Shown here: positions 8,553 to 17,317 of the stretch, one piece after another | Layout: every line of letters starts with the position of its first letter | Numbering within the stretch: position 1 is the first letter of the stretch | NCBI GenBank assembly: GCA_027619225.1 | Contig: JAQCFW010000006.1 | Span: forward strand, 1 to 64,000 | Length of the DNA stretch: 64,000 nucleotides | Source of the DNA: Bacteroidota bacterium | Lineage (GTDB): Bacteria; Bacteroidota; Bacteroidia; Flavobacteriales_D; Sanyastnellaceae | Reading direction: 5' to 3' | Made by a program: the position numbers and the translations under genes | The notes under the pieces: generated by a model | Told to the model about the DNA's origin: nothing | Seen by the model: the letters and a program-made list of their open reading frames with translations, nothing else | Database searches by the model: none

Positions 8553-10613
8553 TTAATCCGCAGATTGATCGAGCATCTTAACCATCGTTAGGATGGTGGC
8601 GATAGCGACGGTTTCTCCAGTTTCGTCATAAACATCGACGAGGTACTTGACGATACCCTTCGAGACATCAGAAGGCTCGCGACGTTCTTGTGCAATTTTT
8701 TCTTTCACCGTGAGGCGAACTCCAATGGTGGCACCTGGATAAACAGGCTTCGTGAAACGACACTCCTCGATTCCGTAATTGAGAAGGACTGGCCCTTTCT
8801 GTGGATCAACAAAGAGGCCGGCTGCTTTACTTAGGATAAAGTATCCGTGGGCTACACGATGTTCGAATAAAGTCCCCTCTAGCGATGTGGCATCAACATG
8901 GGCGTAGAAGTTGTCGCCTGAGACGTTGGCGAAATTTGAGATGTCCGCCTCTGTCACGGTATGCTTCGCCGTAGTCACGGTATCACCTATTCGCAGTTCT
9001 TCGAAGTGCTTTCTAAATACGTGTGGTTGGGACTCGGGTTGAGCTGCTCCGGGTTGAAATTGTTCGGTGATCGCAGTTAGCATGGAGGGATGACCTTGTA
9101 TGGCCGTTCTCTGCATATAGTGTCGAACTCCTCTGAGACCTCCCATCTCCTCACCACCACCAGCTCGACCTGGTCCGCCATGAACAAGGAGTGGGAGCGG
9201 AGATCCATGTCCAGTACTTTCTTTTGCGCACTCACGATCAAGAACGAGAATACGTCCATGCATGCTTGCGGCATTTCTAACGAACTCAGTAGCGACTGAT
9301 TGGTCATGGGTGGTTATGCTGCAGCACAGCGATCCTTTTCCTTTTTTAGAAAGGGCGACAGCCTCCTCTACCTTATTATAGGACATCACAGAGCTCACTG
9401 GACCGAAGGCTTCGATTTCGTGTACGTTTACCGCAGTAGAGGAGTCTTTTACACGTAATAGTATGGGACTCATAAAGGTTCCTACTTCTGAGCTTGCTCC
9501 TACGAGAGATAAGTCTGAACTCGAAGTTGAACCGAAAACGATGTCAGATTCAGAACTTAATTTCGAGACCTGAGCAATGACGTCATCTCTCTGCGAACAA
9601 CCTACAAGCGAGCCCATTCTAACACCTTCAACTGATGGATCGCCGATTACTGTCTTCGAAAGTTGTGCAATGAGAGATTCCTGGAAGGCGTCGATGTGGG
9701 GTTCTGGCACGAGTATGCGGCGAATGGCGGTACATTTTTGGCCTGCTTTCACAGTCATTTCCTTGCGAATCTCCTTTACAAATAGATCAAACTCAGGAGT
9801 GCCAGGCCCCGCGTCCGGACCTAAAATCGCAGCATTCAATGAATCCGCTTCTAAATTAAAAGGCACCGAGTTCTCAATAATTTGTGGATGTACCTTTAAA
9901 GCACGCCCGGTAGTAGCCGACCCGGTGAACGTCACCACATCACGCTCGTCAACGAAATCCAGAATATTACGGGCAGAACCACAGACGAGTTGAAGCGCAC
10001 CTTTAGGTAGTATGCCACTCGCATGAATCTCTCTAACCATAACTTCCGTCAGGTATGACGTAACTGTTGCAGGCTTTACAATAGCAGGCACTCCAGCTAA
10101 GAGATTCACTGCAATTTTCTCAAGCATACCCCAAATCGGGAAATTGTATGCATTAATATGTATCGCAACACCTTCTTTAGGTACAAGTATGTGATGCCCT
10201 CCGAAAGTTCCTTCTTTAGAAAGCGGAACGAAATCGCCATCAATAGCGAAAGATGTGTCAGGGAGCTTGCGTCTAAGCGAAGCATTTGCAAACAAATTCC
10301 CTATTCCACCCTCAATATCAATCCAGCTATCAACCTTGGTTGCACCGGTTGCAGAACTTACTTTATAGAAGGAGTCCTTTTTAGAATGAAGGTGAAGAGC
10401 CAACGCTTTAATCATTCGTCCTCTTTCCTGGAAAGTCATTTTACGCAACGCGTGCCCACCAGTTTCCCTTGCAAACTCATACATTTTAGCGATATCTAGC
10501 CCCTGGGTAGATGCTGTAGAAATAACCTCTCCTGTAATTGCGTTATATAAGGTACTCCCTTCACCATCCCCCTCAACCCATCTGTCTGCCACTAAATTCC
10601 CTAACTTGTTCAT
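8553..10613 (-). CDS. paaZ: PaaZ-like aldehyde dehydrogenase/enoyl-CoA hydratase fusion
   Basis: A 686-residue fusion of the same length and domain order as PaaZ of the phenylacetate pathway, where it opens the oxepin-CoA ring and oxidises the resulting aldehyde. Residues 1 to about 520 form an aldehyde dehydrogenase: VAIHINAYNFPIWGMLEKIA, FTGSATTGRALK, and the catalytic cysteine near residue 293 in AGQKCTAIRRILVPE. From about residue 530 a MaoC-type hydratase follows (DISNFANVSGDNFYAHVD, HRVAHGYFILSKAAGLF). Nothing else of the phenylacetate pathway (paaABCDE, paaG, paaK) is in this window. It is the first gene of a tight run with S41, GH92 and an aminotransferase. A related aldehyde/acyl-CoA role outside phenylacetate breakdown remains possible. 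Confidence 0.88.
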   Translation of the reverse strand: MNKLGNLVADRWVEGDGEGSTLYNAITGEVISTASTQGLDIAKMYEFARETGGHALRKMTFQERGRMIKALALHLHSKKDSFYKVSSATGATKVDSWIDIEGGIGNLFANASLRRKLPDTSFAIDGDFVPLSKEGTFGGHHILVPKEGVAIHINAYNFPIWGMLEKIAVNLLAGVPAIVKPATVTSYLTEVMVREIHASGILPKGALQLVCGSARNILDFVDERDVVTFTGSATTGRALKVHPQIIENSVPFNLEADSLNAAILGPDAGPGTPEFDLFVKEIRKEMTVKAGQKCTAIRRILVPEPHIDAFQESLIAQLSKTVIGDPSVEGVRMGSLVGCSQRDDVIAQVSKLSSESDIVFGSTSSSDLSLVGASSEVGTFMSPILLRVKDSSTAVNVHEIEAFGPVSSVMSYNKVEEAVALSKKGKGSLCCSITTHDQSVATEFVRNAASMHGRILVLDRECAKESTGHGSPLPLLVHGGPGRAGGGEEMGGLRGVRHYMQRTAIQGHPSMLTAITEQFQPGAAQPESQPHVFRKHFEELRIGDTVTTAKHTVTEADISNFANVSGDNFYAHVDATSLEGTLFEHRVAHGYFILSKAAGLFVDPQKGPVLLNYGIEECRFTKPVYPGATIGVRLTVKEKIAQERREPSDVSKGIVKYLVDVYDETGETVAIATILTMVKMLDQSAD

Positions 10614-10953
10614 GTTATTTGCTTTTCTGGATGCAAGTTAGGTAAGAGAAGATGATAGTTGAGATTCATATATAGGTTTACTTATCTTATTTCATCGAGT
10701 ATTTTAACTTTTTTTATTGTTCCTAAATCTCTACGCAACCTTTTGCGTTATGTAACGTCTTACCTATGAATAACAATACAATAATATGTGTTCATCGATT
10801 ATATTTATAGGTTCATCGAACAATAATTTACAAACTCCTTGAAAAAGGATTATGTTTTTAGACAAGAATGTCCTATCTTTATGCGCAAGTCTGATGAAGG
10901 CTTTTAATAAAATTGAAAAAAATAAATAATTTAGTAATAATAAACCCATTCAA
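10614..10953. other. 340-nt AT-rich intergenic region between divergent genes
   Basis: No convincing gene. It separates the minus-strand paaZ run from the plus-strand T9SS gene at 10954, so it must hold two divergent promoters. TATCTTTA at 10874-10881 is a good candidate -7 box for the 10954 gene (consensus TAnnTTTG) with a leader of about 70 nt; its -33 element is poor. The A-rich stretch just before the ATG is typical of strongly translated genes in this phylum. A 61-codon hydrophobic open frame on the minus strand (10764-10949) has no supporting features. Confidence 0.5.
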
Positions 10954-11913
10954 ATGAAGAATCTTTTTGCAATGACAGCAGCCCTTTTAATGGGCTTTGG
11001 AGCTAGCGCTAACAACGTACAGTTGGTAGTTGAAGCTGTAGACAACGGTGGAGTTGTACCTGGAAACACATATCGTGTTTACGCAGTACTTCCTTCAGCA
11101 CAACACTCACTTCACGCAATTTTCGCTGCTGATGAGCACGTGTTAAACGTAGCAACAACTGGATCTTTCTTCCAGCACCAGTACGGATCTTCTTCTTCAC
11201 TAGACGTGAACGAAGCGATTGTAGGTATTGATCAAGGTCTAGCTTTTGATAGCTGGGTAACTGTAGGAGCTGATAACAGCGAGAACAATAACCTATGGAC
11301 TATTGGAATTGATTATACTAACTTCTTAGCTGGTAACGAACTTACTGTTACTGACGGAGCTTGGTTTGTTGTTCCTACTGATGTTCAAGCTGCTGCTGAA
11401 GTTGGTAACAAGGTGCTTCTTATGCAACTTACTACTGACGGAGTAGCTACTGGAGTTCTTAACCTACAAGGCCGTGATGGCGAAGGTGGAACTTGGAGAG
11501 CTCACGACTTGACATTCTCTACTACAGATGCTCAGGTTTTCGGATGTACTAACGTTGAAGCTGCTAATTACTCTTCTGACGCTACTTACAACGACGGTTC
11601 TTGTGAAGGAGCTGCTACTGATGGTCTTACAGGTATCGCTAATGATTCTAATTTCAACGTGTTCCCTAACCCAGTATTCGAGTCTTCATTCTCTATGCAG
11701 TTTGACACTGAGTTGGTATTAGGTGACCAGAACATCATCATTGAAGCTACTGATCTTACAGGTAAGATTGTTCTTACTTCTGAGTACAGCCAGCAAGATG
11801 TTGTAGGTGGTAACCGTCTTGTTATCAAGCACGCTTTAGCTGCTGGTACTTACACGTTGACTGCTATGCATAAGGACTTCTCTCAAGCAACTAACTTCGT
11901 TGTTACTCGCTAA
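10954..11913 (+). CDS. Secreted T9SS-sorted protein, probably highly expressed
   Basis: A 319-residue exported protein. The N-terminus MKNLFAMTAALLMGFGASAN is a signal peptide. Residues 20-190 form an all-beta region of a type I do not recognise (rich in TYRVYAVLPS, SWVTVGADNSENNNLWTIG). Then comes a calcium-binding-like motif GCTNVEAANYSSDATYNDGSC, common in marine Bacteroidota surface proteins, and a type A T9SS sorting domain (NFNVFPNPVFESSFSMQF to the end, closing TNFVVTR). Codon use is strikingly restricted compared with the neighbours: mostly GCT, GTT/GTA, ACT, AAC, GAC and CTT. This points to very high expression. A strong terminator follows. Location is probably the cell surface or medium; function unknown. 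Confidence 0.85.
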   Translation: MKNLFAMTAALLMGFGASANNVQLVVEAVDNGGVVPGNTYRVYAVLPSAQHSLHAIFAADEHVLNVATTGSFFQHQYGSSSSLDVNEAIVGIDQGLAFDSWVTVGADNSENNNLWTIGIDYTNFLAGNELTVTDGAWFVVPTDVQAAAEVGNKVLLMQLTTDGVATGVLNLQGRDGEGGTWRAHDLTFSTTDAQVFGCTNVEAANYSSDATYNDGSCEGAATDGLTGIANDSNFNVFPNPVFESSFSMQFDTELVLGDQNIIIEATDLTGKIVLTSEYSQQDVVGGNRLVIKHALAAGTYTLTAMHKDFSQATNFVVTR

Positions 11914-11940
11914 GAGTAGAACAAAGTAGTTCAGAGATTT

Positions 11941-11970
11941 TCTCGAGCATGTCTCGGGAAATACTCGAGA
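11941..11970. repeat. Inverted repeat in the 3-prime untranslated region
   Basis: TCTCGAG (11941-11947) and CTCGAGA (11964-11970) form perfect 7-bp arms around a 16-nt loop, 28 nt after the stop codon of the codon-biased T9SS gene and just ahead of its terminator. There is no T-tract, so it is not itself a terminator; an mRNA-stabilising stem is one possibility. Confidence 0.5.
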
Positions 11971-11995
11971 TAATAAATAAAGAAACATACAATTT

Positions 11996-12027
11996 AAAGA
12001 GGGAACTTTCGAGTTCCCTCTTTTTTT
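11996..12027 (+). terminator. Rho-independent terminator of the 10954-11913 gene
   Basis: AAAGAGGGAAC and GTTCCCTCTTT form an 11-bp stem around the loop TTTCGA, followed by a run of T. This is a strong intrinsic terminator for the codon-biased T9SS gene. The next gene must use its own promoter. Confidence 0.9.
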
Positions 12028-12033
12028 ATGCGC

Positions 12034-12041
12034 TATTTTTG
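12034..12041 (+). promoter_or_regulatory. Candidate -7 box for the PhoD-like gene
   Basis: TATTTTTG matches TAnnTTTG exactly, 39 nt before the ATG at 12081 and just after the preceding terminator. No TTG is present at the -33 position, which would overlap the terminator stem. Confidence 0.5.
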
Positions 12042-12080
12042 AAGTTATAATACCACAAAGGATTAATCAACGATTTAATT

Positions 12081-13472
12081 ATGAATAACCGACTTGTTAC
12101 TCAATTGGCTTACACAACAGCTTTTGTTTTCACACTCTTAAGTTTATCGGGATGTGTTTTAAATTATTCGACAATTTCATCTTTGTCAGATGGAACTTCA
12201 TCTTGTTGCGAAGAATCGACTCCAGAATTAGTTAGCGGACCTATGATAGGTCATGTTAGTATGAGGTCAGCTCAGGTTTGGGCTCAAGTAGATAATGCGG
12301 CTGATTTAAGTGTGTCATACTGGAAAGAAGGGGGTGAAGAATCTGCTAGATATTCTGATTCGAAGTGGGCGGATTCAAAAACAGCGTTTAGTGCGCAGTT
12401 TGAATTAAGCGGGTTAGATCCAGGGAGTCACTACAGTGCTGTGCTGGTTGCAAACGGTGCAACAATTGGAGATACAATTAACATAGACACTCAGGTGCTT
12501 TGGGATTATAGAATGGACCCTCCTGAATTTAAGGCTGTAATTGGAAGCTGTGTGTTTATTAATGATTCTATCTATGATAGACCTGGGCACGGCTATGGGG
12601 GCGAATATGAGGTTTTCGAGTCTATTGTATCTGCTGAGCCGGACATGATGTTGTGGTTAGGTGACAACGTTTATCTGAGGGAGGTGGATTTTCAAAGCTA
12701 TTCAGGGTACCTGTATCGTTACACTCACACTCGTGCTTTGCCGGAAATGCAAGAGCTTTTGAAGGCATGTCCCAACTATGCGATTTGGGATGACCACGAT
12801 TACGGCCCCAACGATGGTGATGCAAGTTGGATACATAGAGACTGGGCACAGGAAGCGTTTAAAACATTTTGGGCGAATCCAAGTTATGGAGCGCCTTCAG
12901 GAGCAAACAATATTGCGACTGCATTTAGGTTTAGCGATGTGGAGTTCTTTTTGTTAGACAATAGATCCCAAAGGATACATCACAACAACAAGACTCAGGA
13001 TATACATGTTCTCGGAGAGGAGCAAATAGACTGGTTGATTGCAGCATTAAATAAAAGCAAAGCTCCATTTAAGATGGTTGCTGTGGGAGGTCAGTTTTTA
13101 AATACTGTAGAGCTTCATGAAAATATGGCCAACTTTCCAGAAAGACAAGAGATTATAGATAGGATAGAGGAGGAGCATATTCACGGTGTGATTTTCTTGA
13201 CAGGTGATAGACATTGTACGGACATGAGTCGAATAGAGTTGGAGGGAGGTGCCGTAATTTACGATTTGACGGTGTCGCCTCTTACAAGTAGCGCTTACGA
13301 TAATACAGATGAGCCTAACGAGTTAAGGGTTGAAGGAACTACCGTTCCTTTTAGAAACTTTGCGGAACTTAACTTCTCAGGTCCACGAAAGAATAGATCT
13401 CTTGAGATTATTGTGAAGGATGCAAATGGTGTTGAGGTTTGGACTGAAACTTTAATAGCTAAAGAACTCTAA
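12081..13472 (+). CDS. PhoD-like alkaline phosphatase lipoprotein
   Basis: A 463-residue metallophosphoesterase of the PhoD family. The N-terminus ends in a lipobox (LLSLSGC, Cys at about residue 26), so the protein is a lipoprotein. An Ig-like domain (about 50-140: GPMIGHVSMRSAQVWAQVD) typical of PhoD precedes the catalytic domain. That domain shows KAVIGSCVF near 155, LGDNVYLREVD near 193, WDDHDYGPNDGD near 236 and TGDRHCTDMSR near 372, which carry the expected metal ligands. PhoD enzymes hydrolyse phosphate mono- and diesters outside the cytoplasm, so phosphorus scavenging is the likely role. It lies between a terminator and the pdxH promoter box, so it is probably transcribed alone. Confidence 0.87.
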   Translation: MNNRLVTQLAYTTAFVFTLLSLSGCVLNYSTISSLSDGTSSCCEESTPELVSGPMIGHVSMRSAQVWAQVDNAADLSVSYWKEGGEESARYSDSKWADSKTAFSAQFELSGLDPGSHYSAVLVANGATIGDTINIDTQVLWDYRMDPPEFKAVIGSCVFINDSIYDRPGHGYGGEYEVFESIVSAEPDMMLWLGDNVYLREVDFQSYSGYLYRYTHTRALPEMQELLKACPNYAIWDDHDYGPNDGDASWIHRDWAQEAFKTFWANPSYGAPSGANNIATAFRFSDVEFFLLDNRSQRIHHNNKTQDIHVLGEEQIDWLIAALNKSKAPFKMVAVGGQFLNTVELHENMANFPERQEIIDRIEEEHIHGVIFLTGDRHCTDMSRIELEGGAVIYDLTVSPLTSSAYDNTDEPNELRVEGTTVPFRNFAELNFSGPRKNRSLEIIVKDANGVEVWTETLIAKEL

Positions 13473-13512
13473 GCATTTTGATTTGTGTCATCACATTTGA
13501 TATTTGGCTTAA

Positions 13513-13520
13513 TATTTTTG
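13513..13520 (+). promoter_or_regulatory. -7 box abutting the pdxH start
   Basis: TATTTTTG matches TAnnTTTG and ends 4 nt before the pdxH ATG at 13525. Since transcription in this phylum usually begins about 4-7 nt after the box, the transcript may start at or next to the start codon. No TTG lies at the expected -33 position. Confidence 0.5.
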
Positions 13521-13524
13521 TTAG

Positions 13525-14169
13525 ATGAAAAATATACACTCGGTTAGAACGGATTATGTGAAGGGGGAAATGCGTATGCAGGATTTGGCGGATTCTCCTG
13601 CTCAACAGCTTTCTACCTGGATAAGTGAGGCTTTAAAGACAAACGTACCCGATGCAAATGCATTTTGTTTATCGACGGTGACAGCTGATGGGTTTCCTAA
13701 AGGAAGGACGGTGTTAGTGAAAGCGATAGAAGATGAGTGGTTGGTTTTTTACACCAACAAAAACAGCAGCAAGAGTAAGGATTTGAGAGGCCATGCTAAA
13801 GCGGGTGCAACGTTTTTTTGGGCTGAGATGGAGAGGCAGGTGTGCTTAACGGGTGTGGTGACAGAAGTTTCTGAGGAAGAAAATAATTTGTACTTTGACA
13901 CAAGGCCCCGAGAAAGCCAATTAAGCGCTTGGGTATCTGCTCAGAGCGAGCCCATAGATTCAAGAGATCAGCTGACCAAATCTTATGCTGAGGTAAAAGC
14001 TAGATTTGATGGAGTAGATAAAGTTGAAAGGCCTCCTCATTGGGGAGGGTATCGGATCGCTTTCGAGAGAGTGGAATTTTGGCAGGGGAGGGCTTCGCGT
14101 TTACACGACAGAGTGGTTTACACCAAATCGGCAAGTGGTGCTTGGGAAAAAGGAATGCTTCAGCCCTGA
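13525..14169 (+). CDS. pdxH: Pyridoxamine 5'-phosphate oxidase
   Basis: PdxH uses FMN and oxygen to oxidise pyridoxamine or pyridoxine 5'-phosphate to pyridoxal phosphate, the last step of vitamin B6 synthesis and salvage. At 214 residues it has the usual length. The N-terminus (RTDYVKGEMRMQDLADSP) matches the family opening, which supports this start. FMN- and substrate-binding stretches are visible: GRTVLVKAIEDEWLVFYTN, SAWVSAQSEPI and HWGGYRIAFERVEFWQGRASRLHDR near the C-terminus. The cytoplasmic product would supply PLP to enzymes such as the aminotransferases in this window. It is probably a single-gene unit. Confidence 0.95.
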   Translation: MKNIHSVRTDYVKGEMRMQDLADSPAQQLSTWISEALKTNVPDANAFCLSTVTADGFPKGRTVLVKAIEDEWLVFYTNKNSSKSKDLRGHAKAGATFFWAEMERQVCLTGVVTEVSEEENNLYFDTRPRESQLSAWVSAQSEPIDSRDQLTKSYAEVKARFDGVDKVERPPHWGGYRIAFERVEFWQGRASRLHDRVVYTKSASGAWEKGMLQP

Positions 14170-14203
14170 CGTTTAAGGTTGTCTTAGGCTGTCTAGAACC
14201 TCT

Positions 14204-15403
14204 CTAGTCCACTCTGATCACAAGTCCTTTTAGATAAGCTCCCTCAGGATGGAATGCACTAACTGGGTGATCAGCGGGCTGTGTTAAGCGGTGAAGGATT
14301 CTCACGGTTCTGTTTGCCTGGATAGAAGCAGCGATGATGGTATTTGTAAACAGCTTCTCATCGACAGCTTGGCTACAAGAGAAAGTAAATAACAAAGACC
14401 CGGGTTTCATAGATTCGATAGCGCGAAGGTTGATTCGCTTGTATCCTTGAACGGCTGCGTGTCTCGCAGATGCTCGCTTTGCAAAAGCTGGAGGATCGAG
14501 AATGATAATATCGTATTCGCTAAGGTCAGTCTTTAAATACGCTACAGCTTCTTCTTGTAAGCTCTTGTGCTTATCCATATTTAGAGCGTTTAAAGCAACG
14601 TTTTCTTCACAAACTTCAAGAGCTCTCTCTGAGCTGTCAAGGCTGTGCACCTCTTTTGCTCCAGCTTTCATCGCGTAGATAGAAAAACCTCCTGTATAGC
14701 TAAAAACATTGAGGACCTTCTTGTCCTTTGAGTAATGGCTGAGAAGTTTGCGGTTCTCTCTTTGGTCTATGAAAAAACCAGTTTTCTGTCCTTTTTCCCA
14801 ATCTATATTGAACTTATGGCCATGCTCAGTAGCGAAGTGTTCCACAGGCATTTTACCCCAAACCACACCATCCTCACTCACCGTCCCGCCATGCTTGGCA
14901 AGGGCTTTAGAACTTTTATCATAAACTGCAACGAGCTTGTCTCCAAGCGCTTCAGAGAAAGCCGAGCAAAGCAGTTTGATGACGTTGTGCATGCCAGGAG
15001 TGTGGCACTGGATAACCAATACACCCGCGTAAAAATCTGCGATAAGTCCAGGCAATCCATCTCCCTCAGCATGAATGAGCCTACAGGTATCGTTCGTATC
15101 ACTTTCGATAAGACCCAGCATTTCTCTAACACTGATAGCCTCCTTTATCTTGTCAATCCACCACAGATCGTCAGGCCTGTCTTCTGCGAACGTGAGCATG
15201 CGGATGGCGATAGAAGTTCCAGGTGAGAAATGGCCCCAACCGAGCAGAGCCCCCTTGTTCGCAATCACTTTCACCCAATCACCCGCCCCAGGCTTTCCTT
15301 CTATTTTTTTAATTGCTCCACTGAAAACCCAAGGGTGACGACGTAGAATGCTTTCTTGTCTCTTAGGCTTTATCGTAACGGTAGGGTAGCTGGGATTATT
15401 CAT
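14204..15403 (-). CDS. rlmI: RlmI-like 23S rRNA (cytosine-C5) methyltransferase
   Basis: A 399-residue SAM-dependent methyltransferase of the RlmI/YccW type, which methylates cytosine 1962 of 23S rRNA in E. coli. The N-terminal 80 residues form a PUA RNA-binding domain ([14 protein letters not shown]). The Rossmann domain follows with [10 protein letters not shown] near 211, [20 protein letters not shown] near 228 and [13 protein letters not shown] near 301. [10 protein letters not shown] near 343 carries the probable catalytic cysteine. It overlaps the end of recQ by 8 nt, so the two are co-transcribed. The exact target base in this organism is inferred from the family. Confidence 0.88.
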   Translation of the reverse strand: MNNPSYPTVTIKPKRQESILRRHPWVFSGAIKKIEGKPGAGDWVKVIANKGALLGWGHFSPGTSIAIRMLTFAEDRPDDLWWIDKIKEAISVREMLGLIESDTNDTCRLIHAEGDGLPGLIADFYAGVLVIQCHTPGMHNVIKLLCSAFSEALGDKLVAVYDKSSKALAKHGGTVSEDGVVWGKMPVEHFATEHGHKFNIDWEKGQKTGFFIDQRENRKLLSHYSKDKKVLNVFSYTGGFSIYAMKAGAKEVHSLDSSERALEVCEENVALNALNMDKHKSLQEEAVAYLKTDLSEYDIIILDPPAFAKRASARHAAVQGYKRINLRAIESMKPGSLLFTFSCSQAVDEKLFTNTIIAASIQANRTVRILHRLTQPADHPVSAFHPEGAYLKGLVIRVD

Positions 15404-17291
15404 TCGGCGAAATTACGTAAACGACAGTGCCTTTAGTTCTGATTTCCCCTCCGTCTAATAGTTTTCTTAAAATGTGAGATACCGCACTTTTGTGGCCTGC
15501 TTTGAATTTGCGGATAAGGTTGAAGGCATCGACCCCCTCAGGGTGAGCTATCCTCAGAATGCTTAAGAGTTTTTCCTCAGTCTTTCTGGGATTTAAGGTG
15601 CAGTTGTCACACACTCCACATTGACTCACAGGGTCGTCGCTGAAGTATAAATCGAGAACTTCTGAACGGCAACCTTCAGTTGAAATAAATCCTTGTATGG
15701 CGCTCCATTTATTATTGGCGGAATCTCTCCTGTCGGCATAAACCGAGGAGGGTAGGGTGATTTTTCCGGCTTTCATTCTTGCTGAAGGCCAAACAGCCTC
15801 ATACTCTGCTGCCTGAGGCATCCACTCAACTCGACCTTGAGCGTCTAAGGTTCTCAACGCAGAATCGATGACGTGCTCCGCTAATCCTAGCTCACTTCCG
15901 AGTTTTTTTGCCGAAGTCGAAATAGGTTCCATATCTAGCCCTATTCTCATTAAGTAAGATGCGAGTACGTCGGTTGGATGTGTCGTCTCATTCACAATGC
16001 TATTTCTACCTCCCAGCCACTTTACTTTCCCTAAAGAACTTCTGTGATTTTTAATTAACTCTATGTGGCCGGCACTATTTAAAAAAGACAGCGAAGCCAA
16101 AACCTCTGAAGTCGTGCATCTAGAATTTTTTGCAGACTCTTTAATATCAATGTTGGTGGGGTCGATGGGGGTGTCGCCTATTGCTACTTTGCCTTGATTG
16201 GCAATGGTTTGGTAAATATTCTGAATCGTTTTAAGTGATGGAAACATTTCCTTGATTTGGGCTTCACTCTTCTTTAAATCCCGTGCGCCTTGGAATAAGA
16301 TGCATCGAGAGGGGTTGCCATCGCGACCAGCTCGTCCTGCTTCCTGGACATAGCTCTCGATATTTGCGGGAGCGCCTACATGTAAAACCCACCTTACGTC
16401 TGCTTTGTCGATGCCCATTCCAAATGCGGATGTGCAGGCCATAATGGGCACCTTGCCGGAAATCCAATCTCGTTGGCGTTTTTGTTTGACGTTTTTTTCT
16501 AGGCCGGCATGGAATGAGGTGGCGCACAGTCCCACAGATGACAGTCTTGTCGCCCATCGATCGGCATTGTTTCGAGTCTTGACATAAACAAGTCCAGACC
16601 CTTTGAGTTTGCGCGCTAGAAGTAAGACTTCTTCTTCGGTATCACCCCAAGTGCTGACTTCAAATTCAAGGTTTGGCCTTCTCATCGAGGTGGTGTGGAT
16701 GCACCCGGCGTCGATCTTGAGTTGGGTTGCGATATCAGCGAGCACTTCATTTGTGGCAGTGGCTGTGTATGCACCCAGTACAGCTGTCGGATAGTAGGAT
16801 TTTAGAACGCTTACATTTCTGAACTCAGGTCTGAAATCGTGTCCCCATTGTGAAATACAATGTGCCTCGTCAATGGCTATGGTTCTTACATCAAGTAGGG
16901 GAGCCTGAGCTATGAAAAGCGGATCGTTAAGTCTTTCGGGAGAAAGGTATAGGAAGTCTAAAGCACCGACATTGGCATTGTTTAGAATTCTATCTATGTT
17001 ATTTCTGTCACCTGTTAGTGATGCTGCACGTGCGCCTAAAAGTTTAAGCTGGTTGGTTTGGTCTTCCATCAGGGCGATGAGAGGGGAAATCACGATGCAT
17101 AGCCCACCACGCACGAGGGATGGAAGCTGGAAGCATAAGGATTTTCCACCGCCAGTAGGTAAAAGAGCGATGACGTCTGTGCCTGAAGTGAGGGCAGATA
17201 CAGGGCCAACTTGAAACTTTCTCAGCGCGTCAAAACCCCAAATCTTCTTGAGAGTGGAATTGATTGTGGAATTTGAATCTGTCTGAGGCAT
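15396..17291 (-). CDS. recQ: ATP-dependent DNA helicase RecQ
   Basis: A 631-residue superfamily-2 helicase of the RecQ family, which unwinds DNA 3' to 5' in recombination and fork repair. Walker A is [15 protein letters not shown] near residue 44, the DEAH box is in [19 protein letters not shown] near 138, and motif VI is [10 protein letters not shown] near 315. The zinc-binding RQC region appears as [13 protein letters not shown] followed by CGVCDNC. I see no clear HRDC domain; the last 60 residues look like a small winged helix, matching the shorter RecQ paralogues of this phylum. It overlaps rlmI by 8 nt and is divergent from tpiA, 26 nt away. Confidence 0.93.
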   Translation of the reverse strand: MPQTDSNSTINSTLKKIWGFDALRKFQVGPVSALTSGTDVIALLPTGGGKSLCFQLPSLVRGGLCIVISPLIALMEDQTNQLKLLGARAASLTGDRNNIDRILNNANVGALDFLYLSPERLNDPLFIAQAPLLDVRTIAIDEAHCISQWGHDFRPEFRNVSVLKSYYPTAVLGAYTATATNEVLADIATQLKIDAGCIHTTSMRRPNLEFEVSTWGDTEEEVLLLARKLKGSGLVYVKTRNNADRWATRLSSVGLCATSFHAGLEKNVKQKRQRDWISGKVPIMACTSAFGMGIDKADVRWVLHVGAPANIESYVQEAGRAGRDGNPSRCILFQGARDLKKSEAQIKEMFPSLKTIQNIYQTIANQGKVAIGDTPIDPTNIDIKESAKNSRCTTSEVLASLSFLNSAGHIELIKNHRSSLGKVKWLGGRNSIVNETTHPTDVLASYLMRIGLDMEPISTSAKKLGSELGLAEHVIDSALRTLDAQGRVEWMPQAAEYEAVWPSARMKAGKITLPSSVYADRRDSANNKWSAIQGFISTEGCRSEVLDLYFSDDPVSQCGVCDNCTLNPRKTEEKLLSILRIAHPEGVDAFNLIRKFKAGHKSAVSHILRKLLDGGEIRTKGTVVYVISPNE

Positions 17292-17305
17292 ATTTGCACA
17301 AATAT
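17290..17305. repeat. Palindromic element between recQ and tpiA
   Basis: ATATTTG, a CA spacer and CAAATAT form perfect 7-bp arms covering 16 nt. It lies within the 26-nt recQ-tpiA intergenic gap and touches the first base of the recQ start codon. Each arm reads as a near-match to the -7 consensus (CATATTTG on the plus strand, GATATTTG on the minus strand), so it could serve divergent promoters. Confidence 0.5.
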
Positions 17306-17317
17306 CAGATATCTAAG

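Noticed and set aside
10764-10949. 61-codon hydrophobic open frame on the minus strand
   Set aside because: AT-rich intergenic sequence, no homology I recognise, and it would overlap the divergent promoter region.
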